DNA from: JAODBJ01 sp963782465
GTDB lineage: Bacteria; Actinomycetota; Acidimicrobiia; IMCC26256; PALSA-610
Length of the DNA stretch: 64,000 nt
Assembly: GCA_963782465.1 (NCBI GenBank)
Contig: CAWAJR010000004.1
Span: 62,001-126,000, forward strand
Reading direction: 5' to 3'
The position numbers and the translations under genes were made by a program. Under the pieces are notes generated by a model. The model was given only the letters and a program-made list of their open reading frames with translations. It was not told the origin of the DNA and did not search any database. Of the stretch, positions 1-9,755 are shown piece after piece; the first letter of the stretch is position 1, and each line of letters begins with the position of its first letter.

Positions 1-1136
1 GATATGTTCGACCGCTCGGTCGCCGAAATGCGCGCGGCGCGGACGTGGCTCGTCGGTACCGGCGACATCGGCGCGTTGTGCGAGCTGTCGGCCAGCACCC
101 ACTTCTTCGCGCTGTTGCGCATGCGCTCCGAGTTCTATCGCTGGGCCGACGACGTCGTAGCGCGCGCCGCGGGCGGCGACGAGTTCGCCGGCCTGGGTCG
201 CGCACGCGCGTGCGCGGCCAACGGAGCCGCCAAGGCCGGTGACCTTGCCCGCGCCCGCGTGCTCGCCAGCGCGACCTCGGGGATCCCGCCCGGCGAGACC
301 CGCTACTGCACCGAGATCCTCGCGCAGGTCGAACTGTCGACGGCCGGCTCGAGGACGCGATCGCGATGTCACGCACCGCGGCGCAACTCCACGCCGCAGC
401 AGGCGACCCGCTCTTTGCGCTGAACGCCACGAGGGTCGAGGCCGTCGCGCTCGCTTACCGCGGCGAACAGGCCGAGGCCGAAGCGTTGGCGCGCCGTGTC
501 CGGCGCGACGCCGACAACATCGGAGTCTTGTCGATACGGGCGATGGCGAGTTACATCCTCGGCGAAACCATTGCCGACGTCGACGCCGCCACCATCGCCT
601 ACGACGACAGCATTGCGCTCGCGTGCGCGGCGAGCGCGAGTTTCGTCAGCGGGCTCGCCAACACCTCGCTCGCAGCCCGCGAAGTGCGCGCCGGTCGGCA
701 TACGCACGCTCGCGAACGGCTTCGAGCCGTCATTGAAACCTGGCTGCGCGCGGGCATCTGGAACCAACAATGGCTCGCGATCCGCATCCTGATCGAAGCG
801 CTCGATCGCGACCACGAACACGAAGCGGTTGCCACCCTCGTCGGCGCCTACGCCGCATCCGCTTCGGCCGGCCCGACCTACGGCACCGATGCCGAACGGC
901 TCGACGATGCAACCGAACGGGCACGCCGGCAACTCGGGAACGAGGCGTTCGCCGAAGCCCAGCGCCGCGGCGCAGCCATGAGCGACGAACGCGCGTCGGC
1001 CTTCGCCCTGAGCCTGACCGTCGCGCCGGCAGAGCAGCGGGGTAACGACCCGGGCACAGGTTTGCCCGGCGCTCGGCGGCCGCGTACCCGGCAAGAGGGT
1101 GCAGCTCGACCGCGTTCGGCAACGAACATGGGGTGA
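1..1136 (+). pseudogene. C-terminal part of a TPR-type regulator, frameshifted, truncated by window edge
   Basis: The reading frame is already open at the first base, so the gene starts upstream of the window. It is an Ala/Arg-rich alpha-helical repeat protein like the C-terminal TPR region of large LuxR, BTAD or adenylate-cyclase/AAA regulators; the ending LGNEAFAEAQRRGAAMS resembles the usual C-terminal motif of those proteins. The first part is read in frame 1 and the rest in frame 3. Continuity is restored by adding one base near position 338, giving a protein that runs from VEL into DGRLEDAIAMSRTAAQL. No output or catalytic domain is visible in the part shown. The gene ends by a TGA 14 bp from the convergent methyltransferase. 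It is either a true pseudogene or a single-base consensus error. Confidence 0.6.
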
Positions 1137-1150
1137 GAAAAACACCTCGG

Positions 1151-1894
1151 TCAGCGGCGGCGGACGATCCCGATACCGCCGACGTCGAGCGCGAACTTGT
1201 GGTCGGTCCGGCGCGCGATCTCCGCCCATGCCTCGCGCATCCCGTCGCTCCAGCGGATGTCGTCGAACACGACGAGCGCGCCCGGACGAAGGTGAGGGAT
1301 CGCGGCGGCGTAGAACTCGAGCGTCGGTTCGCGCTCGTGGTGCCCGTCGATGAACAAGAAGTCGACCGGGCCCCGGTCCGCGAGCGCGGGCGCGAGCGTG
1401 TTCGCGAACCGTCCGATGCGCGCGTCGACGCGGTCGCCGAGCCCGAGCTCGCCCCAAGTCTTGCGCGCGATCGCGACCCGCTCGGCACCGCGTTCGAGGG
1501 TGGTGAGGAGGCCATGGCCGTTCATCTGGAGCGCGGCCGCGACGTAGGAGCCCGAGATGCCGACACACGTTCCCATCTCGATCACCGACTCGGGCTGGTC
1601 GCTGCGCACGAGCGCCATCAGCATCCCGGCCTCGCGGCGCTGCTTGCTTCCCGCGCGTGTGATGTCGCCGACGGTGCGCCCGTCGCGATCGAGCGGGTCG
1701 TCGCGGGCCTCGAGGTCGGCGCGCACTCGCTCGATCCGCTCCGACCATGCGAGCTCGGCCGGCGGGAGCCGGGTGCGGTACGCCGTCGCGACCGCCCGGG
1801 CGAGACCACGCTCGCCGTGCCGGCGCAACCCGAACTCGGCCGCCGCCATCTCGGCCGCTCGCCGCGCCCGGCCCTGCACTGTCACCGCGGTCAC
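1151..1894 (-). CDS. class I SAM-dependent O-methyltransferase (Methyltransf_24-like)
   Basis: A cytoplasmic methyltransferase of about 247 residues. The SAM-binding motif I is visible in VIEMGTCVGISGSYVAAAL, followed by an acidic strand end (TLERG), and the later motif DFLFIDGHHEREPTLEFY is typical of the catechol O-methyltransferase-like Methyltransf_24 fold; LRPGALVVFDDIRWSDG completes it. The substrate cannot be told. The start is uncertain: the frame is open up to a TTG at 1996, but that stretch looks non-coding, so a GTG at 1894 or the ATG at 1849 is more likely. The gene converges on the broken regulator and diverges from the gene at 2062. Confidence 0.75.
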   Translation of the reverse strand: MTAVTVQGRARRAAEMAAAEFGLRRHGERGLARAVATAYRTRLPPAELAWSERIERVRADLEARDDPLDRDGRTVGDITRAGSKQRREAGMLMALVRSDQPESVIEMGTCVGISGSYVAAALQMNGHGLLTTLERGAERVAIARKTWGELGLGDRVDARIGRFANTLAPALADRGPVDFLFIDGHHEREPTLEFYAAAIPHLRPGALVVFDDIRWSDGMREAWAEIARRTDHKFALDVGGIGIVRRR

Positions 1895-2061
1895 GGTAGC
1901 CAGCGCGCCCGCCCCACCGCGACATTCCCCCGCCGCAGGCGGTCGTGCCCGGCCATTGCCAGCGCCGAGGGAAAGCGCTTTACTGGCAACGCGCAACGCG
2001 CATGTGGGGCGGCTCGACGTCAGGAATCCGGCGGGGCGGATTTCGAGTTTGGAGCTCGCAC

Positions 2062-2790
2062 ATGCTCATCGCCGTCCTCAATCAGTCGACCCGCGTCACC
2101 GACGCCGACGCGCTGACGATGACCACCGCGATCGCGACCCAGGTACGGCTCGACGCCGCCCCGCTGTGGGACCGCGCCCCGGCCACGGTGGTGTTCTACG
2201 CCGCGAAGACCCAAGCGGCGGTGAAGGCCGAAGTTCCCGCGCAGGCCCACGGCATCACGATCGTCGACGCGATCCCCGACCAACCTCAGGGCGTGCTCGG
2301 CTACCACACCGAAGATCAGGGCGGCAAGATTTGGGGCATCGTCGCGGCGAGCCCGTCGCTCGACAACGGCGCCAAGATCCTGGCCGGCGACTGGAGCGTT
2401 TCGAGCATTCTCTCCCACGAGGTCCTCGAAATGTTCGTCGACCCCAACTGCAATCTCTGGGCCAGCGACGGGCAGCACAAGGTGTACAGCTTCGAGGTCT
2501 GCGACCCGGTCGAGGCGCCGACCTACGACGTCAACGGCGTGTCGGTGTCGAACTTCGTGACCCCGGCCTGGTTCGACCCGCTCGCCGCCGCGAACAACAA
2601 GACGCAGTTCGACCGGAGTTCGCTCCTGAAGAAACCGTTCACGCTCCTGCCGAGCGGCTACATGGTGTATTCGACGGCCGGCAAGGAACAACAGGTGCAG
2701 GGCGACAAGATGCCGGGCTGGCGGATGGAGTCGAAGGAACGGCACTTCGCGCGCAGCCACCGGCGCCGTTCCGACCCGGAGAACTTCTAG
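2062..2790 (+). CDS. conserved protein of unknown function with HEVLE motif
   Basis: A 242-residue protein without signal peptide or membrane segments. The start is the ATG preceded by GGAG seven bases upstream. The central stretch SHEVLEMFVDPNCNLW (His119, Glu120, Glu123, Asp127) looks like a metal-binding helix related in form to the HExxH helix of gluzincin peptidases, but with Glu in place of the second His. A conserved-looking segment EVCDPVEAPTYDVNGV follows. This could be a metallopeptidase-like enzyme or a protein that only shares the scaffold; I do not recognise a named family. It stands 38 bp before the molybdopterin oxidoreductase, so the two may be co-transcribed. Confidence 0.6.
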   Translation: MLIAVLNQSTRVTDADALTMTTAIATQVRLDAAPLWDRAPATVVFYAAKTQAAVKAEVPAQAHGITIVDAIPDQPQGVLGYHTEDQGGKIWGIVAASPSLDNGAKILAGDWSVSSILSHEVLEMFVDPNCNLWASDGQHKVYSFEVCDPVEAPTYDVNGVSVSNFVTPAWFDPLAAANNKTQFDRSSLLKKPFTLLPSGYMVYSTAGKEQQVQGDKMPGWRMESKERHFARSHRRRSDPENF

Positions 2791-2828
2791 GTCGGCGCCC
2801 GCGCCGTGGTCGGCGGCAGACTGCGGGA

Positions 2829-4832
2829 GTGACGGAGCAGCACTCGTACTGCCGGATCTGCGCGGCCGCGTGCGGGATCGTGGTGACGGTCGACGGCGAC
2901 CAGGTCACGGAAGTGCGCGGCGATCGAGATCATCCCGTGTCGCGCGGCTACACGTGCCCGAAAGGACGCGCGCTCCCGGCCTTGCACCACCACCCCGCCC
3001 GCCTCGACTCGCCACGCGTCGGTGACGCCGGCACTGATTGGGACCATGCGATCGGCGACCTCGCAGATCGGCTCCAGGCGATTGTCGACGAGCACGGCCC
3101 CGACGCCGTCGGCGGTTACTTCGGCACCGGTCTGGCGTACGACACGGCCGGCTGGGTCGCGGCCTCGGCGTGGTTGGCCGCGGTCGGGTCGTCGCGGTTG
3201 TTCACACCGGCCACGGTCGACAACGCGCCCGTGTTGCTCGCCGCCGAACTCGTCGCCGGGCACCCGCAAGCGAACCCGGTTTGCGACTTCGACGCCGCCG
3301 AGCTCGTGCTCGTGTTCGGTTCGAACCCGGTGATCTCACATGGTTACGGCACGGCGTTCCCCAACCCGATCGTCGCGCTGCGTTCGGTGCTCGCGCGCGG
3401 CGGTGCGGTGTGGGTGGTCGATCCGCGCCGCACGGAAACGGCGGCGATCGCCGATCGTCATGTCGCGGCGCGTCCCGGGAGCGACGCGATCGTCCTCGCC
3501 TGGCTGGTGCGTGAACGGCTCGATCATCCGCTGCCCGAGGCGGCGCTCGAGGCGACGACCGCTGCCGATCGCGCCGTGCTCACCCGCGCGCTGCACCCGT
3601 TCACCCTTGATCGCGCGGCGGCGTCCGCGGGGGTCGAACCGGCGACGTTGCTCGAACTTCGCGACGCGGTGCTCGCGGCCGAGGGCGCGCTGGCAACCTG
3701 GTGCGGCACCGGGGTGACGATGAGTCGCGACGGGTTGGTCGCGGAATGGTTGCGCTGGGCGTTGTTGGCGCTCAGCGGATCGCTCGACACGGGCCGCGGG
3801 ATGCATTTCCATCGCGGCACGATCTTCCCGCTCCGCCGGTCACGTCGCGCCGTGACGGCCGCACCCAACTCGCGTCCCATTGCCGGCCGGCCCGAATTGC
3901 GTCACTGGATCGGGCAGGACCCTTGCGTTGCGTTGGCCGACGAGGTCGCGCACGGTTCCGTGCGGGCGTTGGTGGTGGCCGGCGCGAACCCGCTCACCGC
4001 GTTCCCCGATCCGGCGGCGACACACGCCGCGCTCGGTCGACTCGACGTGCTGGCCGTGGCCGGCGTCGTCGACGACGACCTCACCGCGATCGCGAGCCAC
4101 GTGCTGCCGGTCACCGCGCAGCTCGAACGAGCCGACGTACCGATGAACGAGTACGTGTCGGTGCGGTCCGGGACGTGCTACTCCCCCGCGGTGATCGCGC
4201 CGGCGGCTGATCGCAAGCCGGCGTGGTGGGTGTTCGCGACGCTCGCGGAGCACCTGACGGGCCGGCCGGTCTTCGGCGTACCCGCCGGCGAGCTCACCGA
4301 CGACGGTGTGCTCGCAGTCATCGCGCGGCGCGCGTCGATGCCGTGGGATGCGATCCGGGCCGCCGGGCCGCACGGTGTCGCGGCACCACCCGCGATCGGA
4401 TGGTGGCGCGACGAGTTCCTCGGCGGCGGCCCGTGGCGGATCGCGCCGGCGCCACTCGTCGCGCGGCTCGCATCGGTCGCGCCGCCTCACGACGGCCCGG
4501 TACTGGTTCCCCGCCGGCGCATGCGGGCCAACAACTCCGTACCCGACCCGGTCGACCCCGGCCGCGAAGCGCTCGCGCTGCTGCACCCGCGCGACGGTCG
4601 GGCGGCCGGCGTCGCCGATGGCGGAACGGTCAAGGTGACGAGCGCGTACGGCTCGATTGAAGTTCCCGTGCGTTTCGACCCCGGCCTCCGCCCGGGCGTG
4701 ATCGCGATCAGCCACGGCGACCCCGCCGGCAACCCGGGTGCCCTCGTGAGCGCGCACCACGACATCGACCCGCTCACCGGCATGCCCCGCGCGTCCGGCC
4801 TCCCGGTCACGGTCGAGTACCCGCCCGCCTGA
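2829..4832 (+). CDS. molybdopterin-dependent oxidoreductase (FdhA/BisC-like)
   Basis: A 667-residue cytoplasmic enzyme of the DMSO-reductase superfamily using a bis-molybdopterin cofactor. The N-terminus carries the [4Fe-4S] ligands Cys8, Cys11, Cys15 and Cys43 (C-x2-C-x3-C-x27-C, then PKGR). Next come the molybdopterin oxidoreductase core (FGSNPVISHGYG, VDPRRTETAAIADRH, VAGANPLTAFPD, MNEYVSVRSG) and a C-terminal dinucleotide-binding domain starting near VLVPRRRMRANNS and ending YGSIEVPVRFDPGLRPG. There is no Tat signal, so it acts in the cytoplasm. At 667 residues it is shorter than formate dehydrogenases, closer to the small soluble oxidoreductases common in actinobacteria. The start chosen is GTG, just before the cluster-binding motif; the frame is open far upstream but that part is not protein-like. 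The substrate is unknown. Confidence 0.85.
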   Translation: MTEQHSYCRICAAACGIVVTVDGDQVTEVRGDRDHPVSRGYTCPKGRALPALHHHPARLDSPRVGDAGTDWDHAIGDLADRLQAIVDEHGPDAVGGYFGTGLAYDTAGWVAASAWLAAVGSSRLFTPATVDNAPVLLAAELVAGHPQANPVCDFDAAELVLVFGSNPVISHGYGTAFPNPIVALRSVLARGGAVWVVDPRRTETAAIADRHVAARPGSDAIVLAWLVRERLDHPLPEAALEATTAADRAVLTRALHPFTLDRAAASAGVEPATLLELRDAVLAAEGALATWCGTGVTMSRDGLVAEWLRWALLALSGSLDTGRGMHFHRGTIFPLRRSRRAVTAAPNSRPIAGRPELRHWIGQDPCVALADEVAHGSVRALVVAGANPLTAFPDPAATHAALGRLDVLAVAGVVDDDLTAIASHVLPVTAQLERADVPMNEYVSVRSGTCYSPAVIAPAADRKPAWWVFATLAEHLTGRPVFGVPAGELTDDGVLAVIARRASMPWDAIRAAGPHGVAAPPAIGWWRDEFLGGGPWRIAPAPLVARLASVAPPHDGPVLVPRRRMRANNSVPDPVDPGREALALLHPRDGRAAGVADGGTVKVTSAYGSIEVPVRFDPGLRPGVIAISHGDPAGNPGALVSAHHDIDPLTGMPRASGLPVTVEYPPA

Positions 4833-4900
4833 CCGGTTGCCGGCCTTCACCGGCGCCACGAACGGTTCTACGATCCGCGCGTTCGAGATGGAGGTGCCCC

Positions 4901-5731
4901 ATGGCCACGACAAGCGCGGCGTTGAACTTCATGGACCCGGCGAACAAGGAACACGTGCTCGACGTGTTGCGCACCGAGGTTGCCGAGACGTTCGACCTCA
5001 TTTCCGACCCCGAGATCTGGCTCGCGCCGACCGCGTGCACCGGTTGGCAGGTGCGCGACATCGTCGGCCACCTCGTCGATGCGACCGAGGGGTACCTGCC
5101 GAACTTCGCGATCGCCCGGGGCGGAGCCGGCACCCCTCCGGAAGCGCTGGGGTTGCGAGTGATGGCCGAGCGGGCCGACGAAAACGCAAGGTCGTTCCGC
5201 AAGGTGCCGCGCGAAGAGATGATCGAACGCCTGCAGGAGGCGTACGGGCAGGCGATGACGTACTTCGAATCGTGTTCCGACGACGACTGGACCGGGTTGA
5301 TGGTGCATCACCCTTACATGGGCCCGATCCCCGCGATGTTCTACCCGATGTTCCAGCTGATCGACCACGTGGTGCACACGTGGGACATCCGCGAAGGGGT
5401 CGGTCGGCCACACGCGATCGCAGCCGGCGCGGCCGACCTCATCGTGCCCGTGATCTTCATCTTGTGGCAGGCGACCGCCGACACCTCCGGTGTCGGCACG
5501 CCCTTCTCGATCGGTGTGCGCACGAGTGGCCCGAACGGGGGCGACACGCGCCTCGACGTCTCGAACGAGGGGGTGCAGTTCGCACCCGCCTCGATCGACG
5601 ATTGCCCCGCGATCCTCGAGTTCGACCCGGCAACCCTGATGCTGACCGCGTACGGGCGGATCAACGGCGGCACGGTACGCGGCGATCGGCGGCTCGCCGG
5701 CGACTTTCGCTCGCTGATCTTCGCGATCTGA
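4901..5731 (+). CDS. DinB/MDMPI-type protein (maleylpyruvate isomerase family, mycothiol-dependent type)
   Basis: A 276-residue protein whose first half has the DinB-like four-helix fold of mycothiol-dependent maleylpyruvate isomerases: TACTGWQVRDIVGHLVDATEG carries the first His, and LIDHVVHTWDIREG carries the two later His residues of the metal triad. The C-terminal 90 residues resemble the SCP2-like domain often joined to this fold. A strong ribosome binding site, GGAGGTG, lies eight bases before the ATG. Enzymes of this group isomerise or transfer groups using mycothiol, but most members have no known substrate. It stands between the molybdopterin oxidoreductase and the acyl-CoA synthetase on the same strand, which suggests one catabolic operon. 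Confidence 0.75.
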   Translation: MATTSAALNFMDPANKEHVLDVLRTEVAETFDLISDPEIWLAPTACTGWQVRDIVGHLVDATEGYLPNFAIARGGAGTPPEALGLRVMAERADENARSFRKVPREEMIERLQEAYGQAMTYFESCSDDDWTGLMVHHPYMGPIPAMFYPMFQLIDHVVHTWDIREGVGRPHAIAAGAADLIVPVIFILWQATADTSGVGTPFSIGVRTSGPNGGDTRLDVSNEGVQFAPASIDDCPAILEFDPATLMLTAYGRINGGTVRGDRRLAGDFRSLIFAI

Positions 5732-5762
5732 ACGTCGCGCCCCTCACGGCCGGAACCTCCGT

Positions 5763-7226
5763 TTGAAACGCACGATCCCGAACCTCTTTCGCGCCGCGGT
5801 CGACGACGCCGGCGCGAAGCCGTGGCTGTTCGCGGGCGACGACGCGTTCACCTACGCGGATGCGCTCGCGCGCGTCGAATGTGGCGCGAGCGGCCTGCGC
5901 GCCGCCGGGGTGCGGGCCGGCGATCGGGTGCTCGTGACCGCCCGGAACACGGCCGACTACCTGCTCGTGTGGTTCGCGCTCATGGATGTCGGCGCGATCC
6001 AGGTGCCGGTGAACCCGGCGAGCAGCCCGGCCGAGATGCAAGGCCTACGCGCGCAAGTCGACCCGGCGTTCGTGATCGACGACGGGAACGTCGCAACGTT
6101 GTTCGACGCCACGGCCGACGGTCGTGGCCCGGCACCGTCGGCACCTGACGACGTCGCGGTGATGATCCCCACGTCGGGCACGACGGGCCGGTCGAAGTTG
6201 GTGATGCAGACCCACCTCGCCTACGTGATGGCCGGTGAAGGGTTCCCGTTCTGGATGCAGCTCACCGCCGACGATCGCCTGATGACATCGCTCCCCCTCT
6301 TTCACATCAACGCGCCCGCCTACTCGACCCTCGGTTCGATCGCGGCGCGCGCGAGCCTCGTGCTGCTCCCCCACTTCTCGGCCGGGTCGTTCATCGACGC
6401 GGCCCGCCGTTACAACGCAACCGAGTTCAACGCGATCGGTGCGATGCTCGAGATCCTGATGCGCCAGCCGGCGCGACCCGACGATGCCGCCAACCCGCTC
6501 CGCCGCTGTTACACCGGCCCGTCGCCCGAGCGCGAACGCCAGCTCGAGATCGAGGCGCGGTTCGGCATCGAGATCGTGTGCGGCTACGCGATGTCGGAGT
6601 CGCCTTACGGGTTGATCTGGGCGCACGGCACCCGCCCGTACGGCACGCTCGGCTCGGTTCGCCAACACCCCGAACTCGGCCTCGTGAACGACGCGCGTGT
6701 CGTCGACGACACCGGCAACACCGTCGGCGCCGGCACGGTCGGCGAGCTCGAACTGCGCAACCCGGTGATCATGCGGGGTTACTACGAGATGCCGGCCGAG
6801 ACCGCGGCCGTACGCGACGGCGAGTGGTTGCGCACCGGCGATCTCGTCACCGGCAACGACGACGGCACCTACACCTTCGTCGGTCGCAAGAAGGAAGTGA
6901 TCCGCCGCCGCGGCGAGAACCTCTCGCCCGCCGAGGTGGAAGCCGCGCTCGAACACCACCCCGATGTGGCGGAAGCGGCGGTGATCGGAGTGCCGTCCGA
7001 CCTGTCGGAGGAAGACGTCAAGGCGTTCGTCGTTGCGGCACCGGCCCGCTCGATTGATCCCGTGCTCCTGCACGCGTTCGCCCGCGAACGGCTCGCGCGG
7101 TTCAAGGTGCCGCGATATATAGAGGTCGTGAACGAACTTCCGCACACACCGACCGGGCGCCTCGCGAAACACCGACTGCCGGCGGAGCGCACCGCCGGCG
7201 AGTTCGACGTCGAGGCCTCGGAATGA
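5763..7226 (+). CDS. class I adenylate-forming acyl-CoA synthetase/ligase
   Basis: A 487-residue AMP-binding enzyme that activates a carboxylic acid as acyl-AMP and transfers it to CoA. Visible core motifs are the phosphate-binding loop IPTSGTTGRSKL (near residue 137), GYAMSESPYG, the hinge YTFVGRKKEVIRRRGENLSP, and the C-terminal PTGRLAKHRL with the catalytic lysine. The N-terminal domain is rather short. The start is a TTG 31 bp after the previous gene, because no better codon precedes the conserved beginning. Its stop overlaps the start of the citrate-synthase-like gene by ATGA, so the two are translationally coupled and the thioester may be the substrate of the next enzyme. Acyl specificity cannot be read from the sequence. 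Confidence 0.88.
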   Translation: MKRTIPNLFRAAVDDAGAKPWLFAGDDAFTYADALARVECGASGLRAAGVRAGDRVLVTARNTADYLLVWFALMDVGAIQVPVNPASSPAEMQGLRAQVDPAFVIDDGNVATLFDATADGRGPAPSAPDDVAVMIPTSGTTGRSKLVMQTHLAYVMAGEGFPFWMQLTADDRLMTSLPLFHINAPAYSTLGSIAARASLVLLPHFSAGSFIDAARRYNATEFNAIGAMLEILMRQPARPDDAANPLRRCYTGPSPERERQLEIEARFGIEIVCGYAMSESPYGLIWAHGTRPYGTLGSVRQHPELGLVNDARVVDDTGNTVGAGTVGELELRNPVIMRGYYEMPAETAAVRDGEWLRTGDLVTGNDDGTYTFVGRKKEVIRRRGENLSPAEVEAALEHHPDVAEAAVIGVPSDLSEEDVKAFVVAAPARSIDPVLLHAFARERLARFKVPRYIEVVNELPHTPTGRLAKHRLPAERTAGEFDVEASE

Positions 7227-8005
7227 CCACCGACGACTGGGCGAGAACCTGGATCGGCCAGTCCGACGCGGAGCACATTCGCGTCGCGGGGCGTGATCTG
7301 CCCCGCGAGATCATGGGCCGCTTCACTCTCACCGAGTTGACGTACCTCTTGATCACGCGCCGCGAGCCGACCGAAGGCGAACGCCGGATGCTCGACGCGG
7401 TGCTCGTGTCGCTGGCCGACCACGGCCTCACCCCGAGCGCGCTCGCGGCGCGCCTCACCTATACGGGCGCGCCCGAAGCAGTGCAGGGCGCGATCGCCGC
7501 GGGCTTGCTCGGCGCCGGCAGCGTCTTTCTCGGCCCGACCGGCGACACCGCCGAGTTCCTCGTGGCTGCGCTCGCCGGTCACGACCTGAGCACCGCGATC
7601 GACGACGCGACGATGCGCACCATCGCGGAGGTCGCCGTCGACGCGCGGCGCGCCGCCGGTTTGCGGGTCCCGGGCCTCGGGCACCCGGTACACAAGGTCG
7701 AAGACCCGCGCACGCCGCGCCTCTACGAACTGGCGCGCGAGGAAGGTGTGCTCGGTCCGCACCTGCGCCTCTTGCACATCGTCGGCGCCGTGCACGAGGA
7801 ACGCACCGGCAAACATCTGCCGATCAATGGGGCCGGCGCGGGCGGCGCCGCGCTCGTCGATCTCGGCCTCCCACCCGAGAGCGTGCGCGGCGTGGTGCTC
7901 GTCGCGCGCACCGCCGGGCTCGTCGCCCATCTCGTCGAAGAAGCCGCGCATCCAGTCGGGATGCCGCTGTGGCTCGAAGTGGAACGGCGGGCGAACGAAA
8001 CGTGA
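7223..8005 (+). CDS. short citrate synthase-like protein, possible citryl-CoA lyase
   Basis: A 260-residue protein with the small and large domain motifs of the citrate synthase superfamily but only about 60 percent of the usual length. The catalytic-type stretch RVPGLGHPVHKVEDPRTPRL contains the His of the GxGHP motif, and INGAGAGGAALVDLGLP corresponds to the second conserved block. Short proteins of this family act as citryl-CoA lyases or related aldolases that split a citryl-type thioester into acetyl-CoA and a 2-oxoacid. The ATG overlaps the stop of the acyl-CoA synthetase by four bases, so a two-step activate-then-cleave or condense route is plausible. The true substrate is unknown. Confidence 0.75.
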   Translation: MTTDDWARTWIGQSDAEHIRVAGRDLPREIMGRFTLTELTYLLITRREPTEGERRMLDAVLVSLADHGLTPSALAARLTYTGAPEAVQGAIAAGLLGAGSVFLGPTGDTAEFLVAALAGHDLSTAIDDATMRTIAEVAVDARRAAGLRVPGLGHPVHKVEDPRTPRLYELAREEGVLGPHLRLLHIVGAVHEERTGKHLPINGAGAGGAALVDLGLPPESVRGVVLVARTAGLVAHLVEEAAHPVGMPLWLEVERRANET

Positions 8006-8069
8006 GCGCGCCGCGCTCGCCGCGCACCGCAAGGGGGTTAGCCTCCGACGCGCTCGTCGAAAGGATCTC

Positions 8070-9738
8070 GTGCGTCCGAAGTTGATCGTTGCGCTGTTCG
8101 TCACGGCCGCGCTCGGCGCGGCCGCGTGTTCGTCGTCGTCGAAGGCGGCAACCTCGAACCAGCCCGCGACGTCGGCCACCGCGGCGACGACCACGACGGT
8201 CGCCCTCGGCGGTCCGTACAACCGCCCGGCGTGCACCCGGAAACCGGCGAGCGCCGTCACCGCGACGCGTGTCGCCGGCTCGACCTCCGACTACGACCTC
8301 GTCTCGTTCGACGGCACGAAGATCCGTGTGCACTGGTTCCCGCTCCCAACAACCGGCGACAAAACCGCGCCGACCGTCCTCAAGGGCCGGGTTGGGGATC
8401 ACCCGGCGACGTGAACACCGCCTCGACCAACAACGGACTGTTCGGCGACGTCAGCATCCACGTACTGCAGACCGCCGGTTACAACGTGCTCACCTGGGAC
8501 CCCCGCGGTTTCGGCGCGTCGGGCGGCACGGTCGAAACCGACAGTGCCGCGTTCGAGGGTCGCGACGTCGAACGGATCATCGACTGGGTCGCGCAACAAC
8601 CGGGTGTACAACTCGACCGGCGCGGCGATCCCCGGCTCGGCATGGTCGGCGCGTCGTACGGCGGTGGGATCCAGCTCGTGACCGCGGCGATCGACTGCCG
8701 GATCGATGCGCTCGTACCGCAGATCGCGTGGCATTCGCTCGGCACGAGCCTGTACAAGGCGAAGACCGTGAAAGTCGGCTGGGCGAACTTTCTGTTCGCG
8801 ATCACGGCGGGACGGTCGATCGATCCGCACATTACGAGCGCGCACGACGCCGGGAACGCGACCGGCGTCTTGAGCGCGGCCGACACGAAATGGTTCCTCG
8901 ACCGGGGACCGGGCGACGCGGTACGCAACATCACCGCGCCCACGCTGTTCGAGCAGGGAACGATCGACACGCTCTTCACGCTCGACGAAGCCGTCACCAA
9001 CTACGACATCCTGCGGGCCAAGGGCGTGCCGACCGCGATGATCTGGATGTGCAGCGGCCACGGCGCCTGCCTCACTGATCCCGGCGACCAGGCGCTCGCC
9101 GGACGGGCCACGCTCGCATGGCTGGATCGTTACTTGAACGACGATCGGTCGGCGCAGGTCGGGCCCCGGTTCGAATACGTCGACCAGAACGGTGCCGAGC
9201 ACGTCGCCGGCAACTACCCGCCGCCGGCGTCGGCGCCGATCACCGCGGACGGCCGCGGCAACCTCACCCTGGTCGCCGGCGGCGGTTCGGCCCGGCCCAT
9301 GCCACCGGCCCACTCGGCGCGCTCGGCGGCGCGGTCCTGCCCATCACGCCCGCCAAGGCGGCCCACGCGCTCGACGTCTCGATCACCACGCCGAACGCCG
9401 CCAACATTGTCGGCGCACCCGAATTGACGCTGCGCTACTCGGGCACCACGCCCGCCGGGCCCCGCCCGACCCGCGTGTTCGCCCAGCTCCTCGACGACGC
9501 GACGGGCATCGTGCTCGGCAACCAGATCACCCCCATCGCGGTGACACTCGACGGCACGTCGCACACGGCGAAGGTGCCGCTCGAGATGGTCGCGTTCACC
9601 GCGAAGCCGGGTGCGCACCTCACGTTGCAACTCGTCGCGACGACGACGGCCTACGCGACACCCCGCTTGGGCGGGTCGATCCGGTTTGCCTCCGTGCACG
9701 TCGTGCTCCCGACCGTGACCGGCGTGACCCGCCCCTGA
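8070..9738 (+). CDS. secreted alpha/beta-hydrolase lipoprotein, CocE/PepX (S15)-like, two frameshifts
   Basis: The start is a GTG with AAAGGA about six bases upstream, followed by a lipoprotein signal ending LGAAAC and a Thr/Ser-rich linker, so the protein is anchored outside the cell. The catalytic domain shows TWDPRGFGASGG and the nucleophile motif GMVGASYGGG; a C-terminal beta domain from ALDVSITTPN resembles the non-catalytic domain of X-prolyl dipeptidyl peptidase and CocE hydrolases. The coding frame changes twice: near 8387 (frame 3 to 2) and near 9290 (frame 2 to 1). Each is repaired by adding one base to a GGGCC or GGCCC that would then read GGGCCC. With the repairs the protein is about 556 residues and looks whole, so consensus errors are more likely than decay. 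Confidence 0.72.
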
Positions 9739-9755
9739 CCACGTATCGTCACACC

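Noticed and set aside
1557..2828. N-terminal extension of the molybdopterin oxidoreductase by 424 residues
   Set aside because: This part runs over two other genes and has no domain; the iron-sulfur motif is normally within the first 20 residues.
9160..9190. GGTTCGAATAC as the T-loop of a tRNA
   Set aside because: It lies inside the hydrolase coding region and no acceptor or anticodon stem surrounds it.
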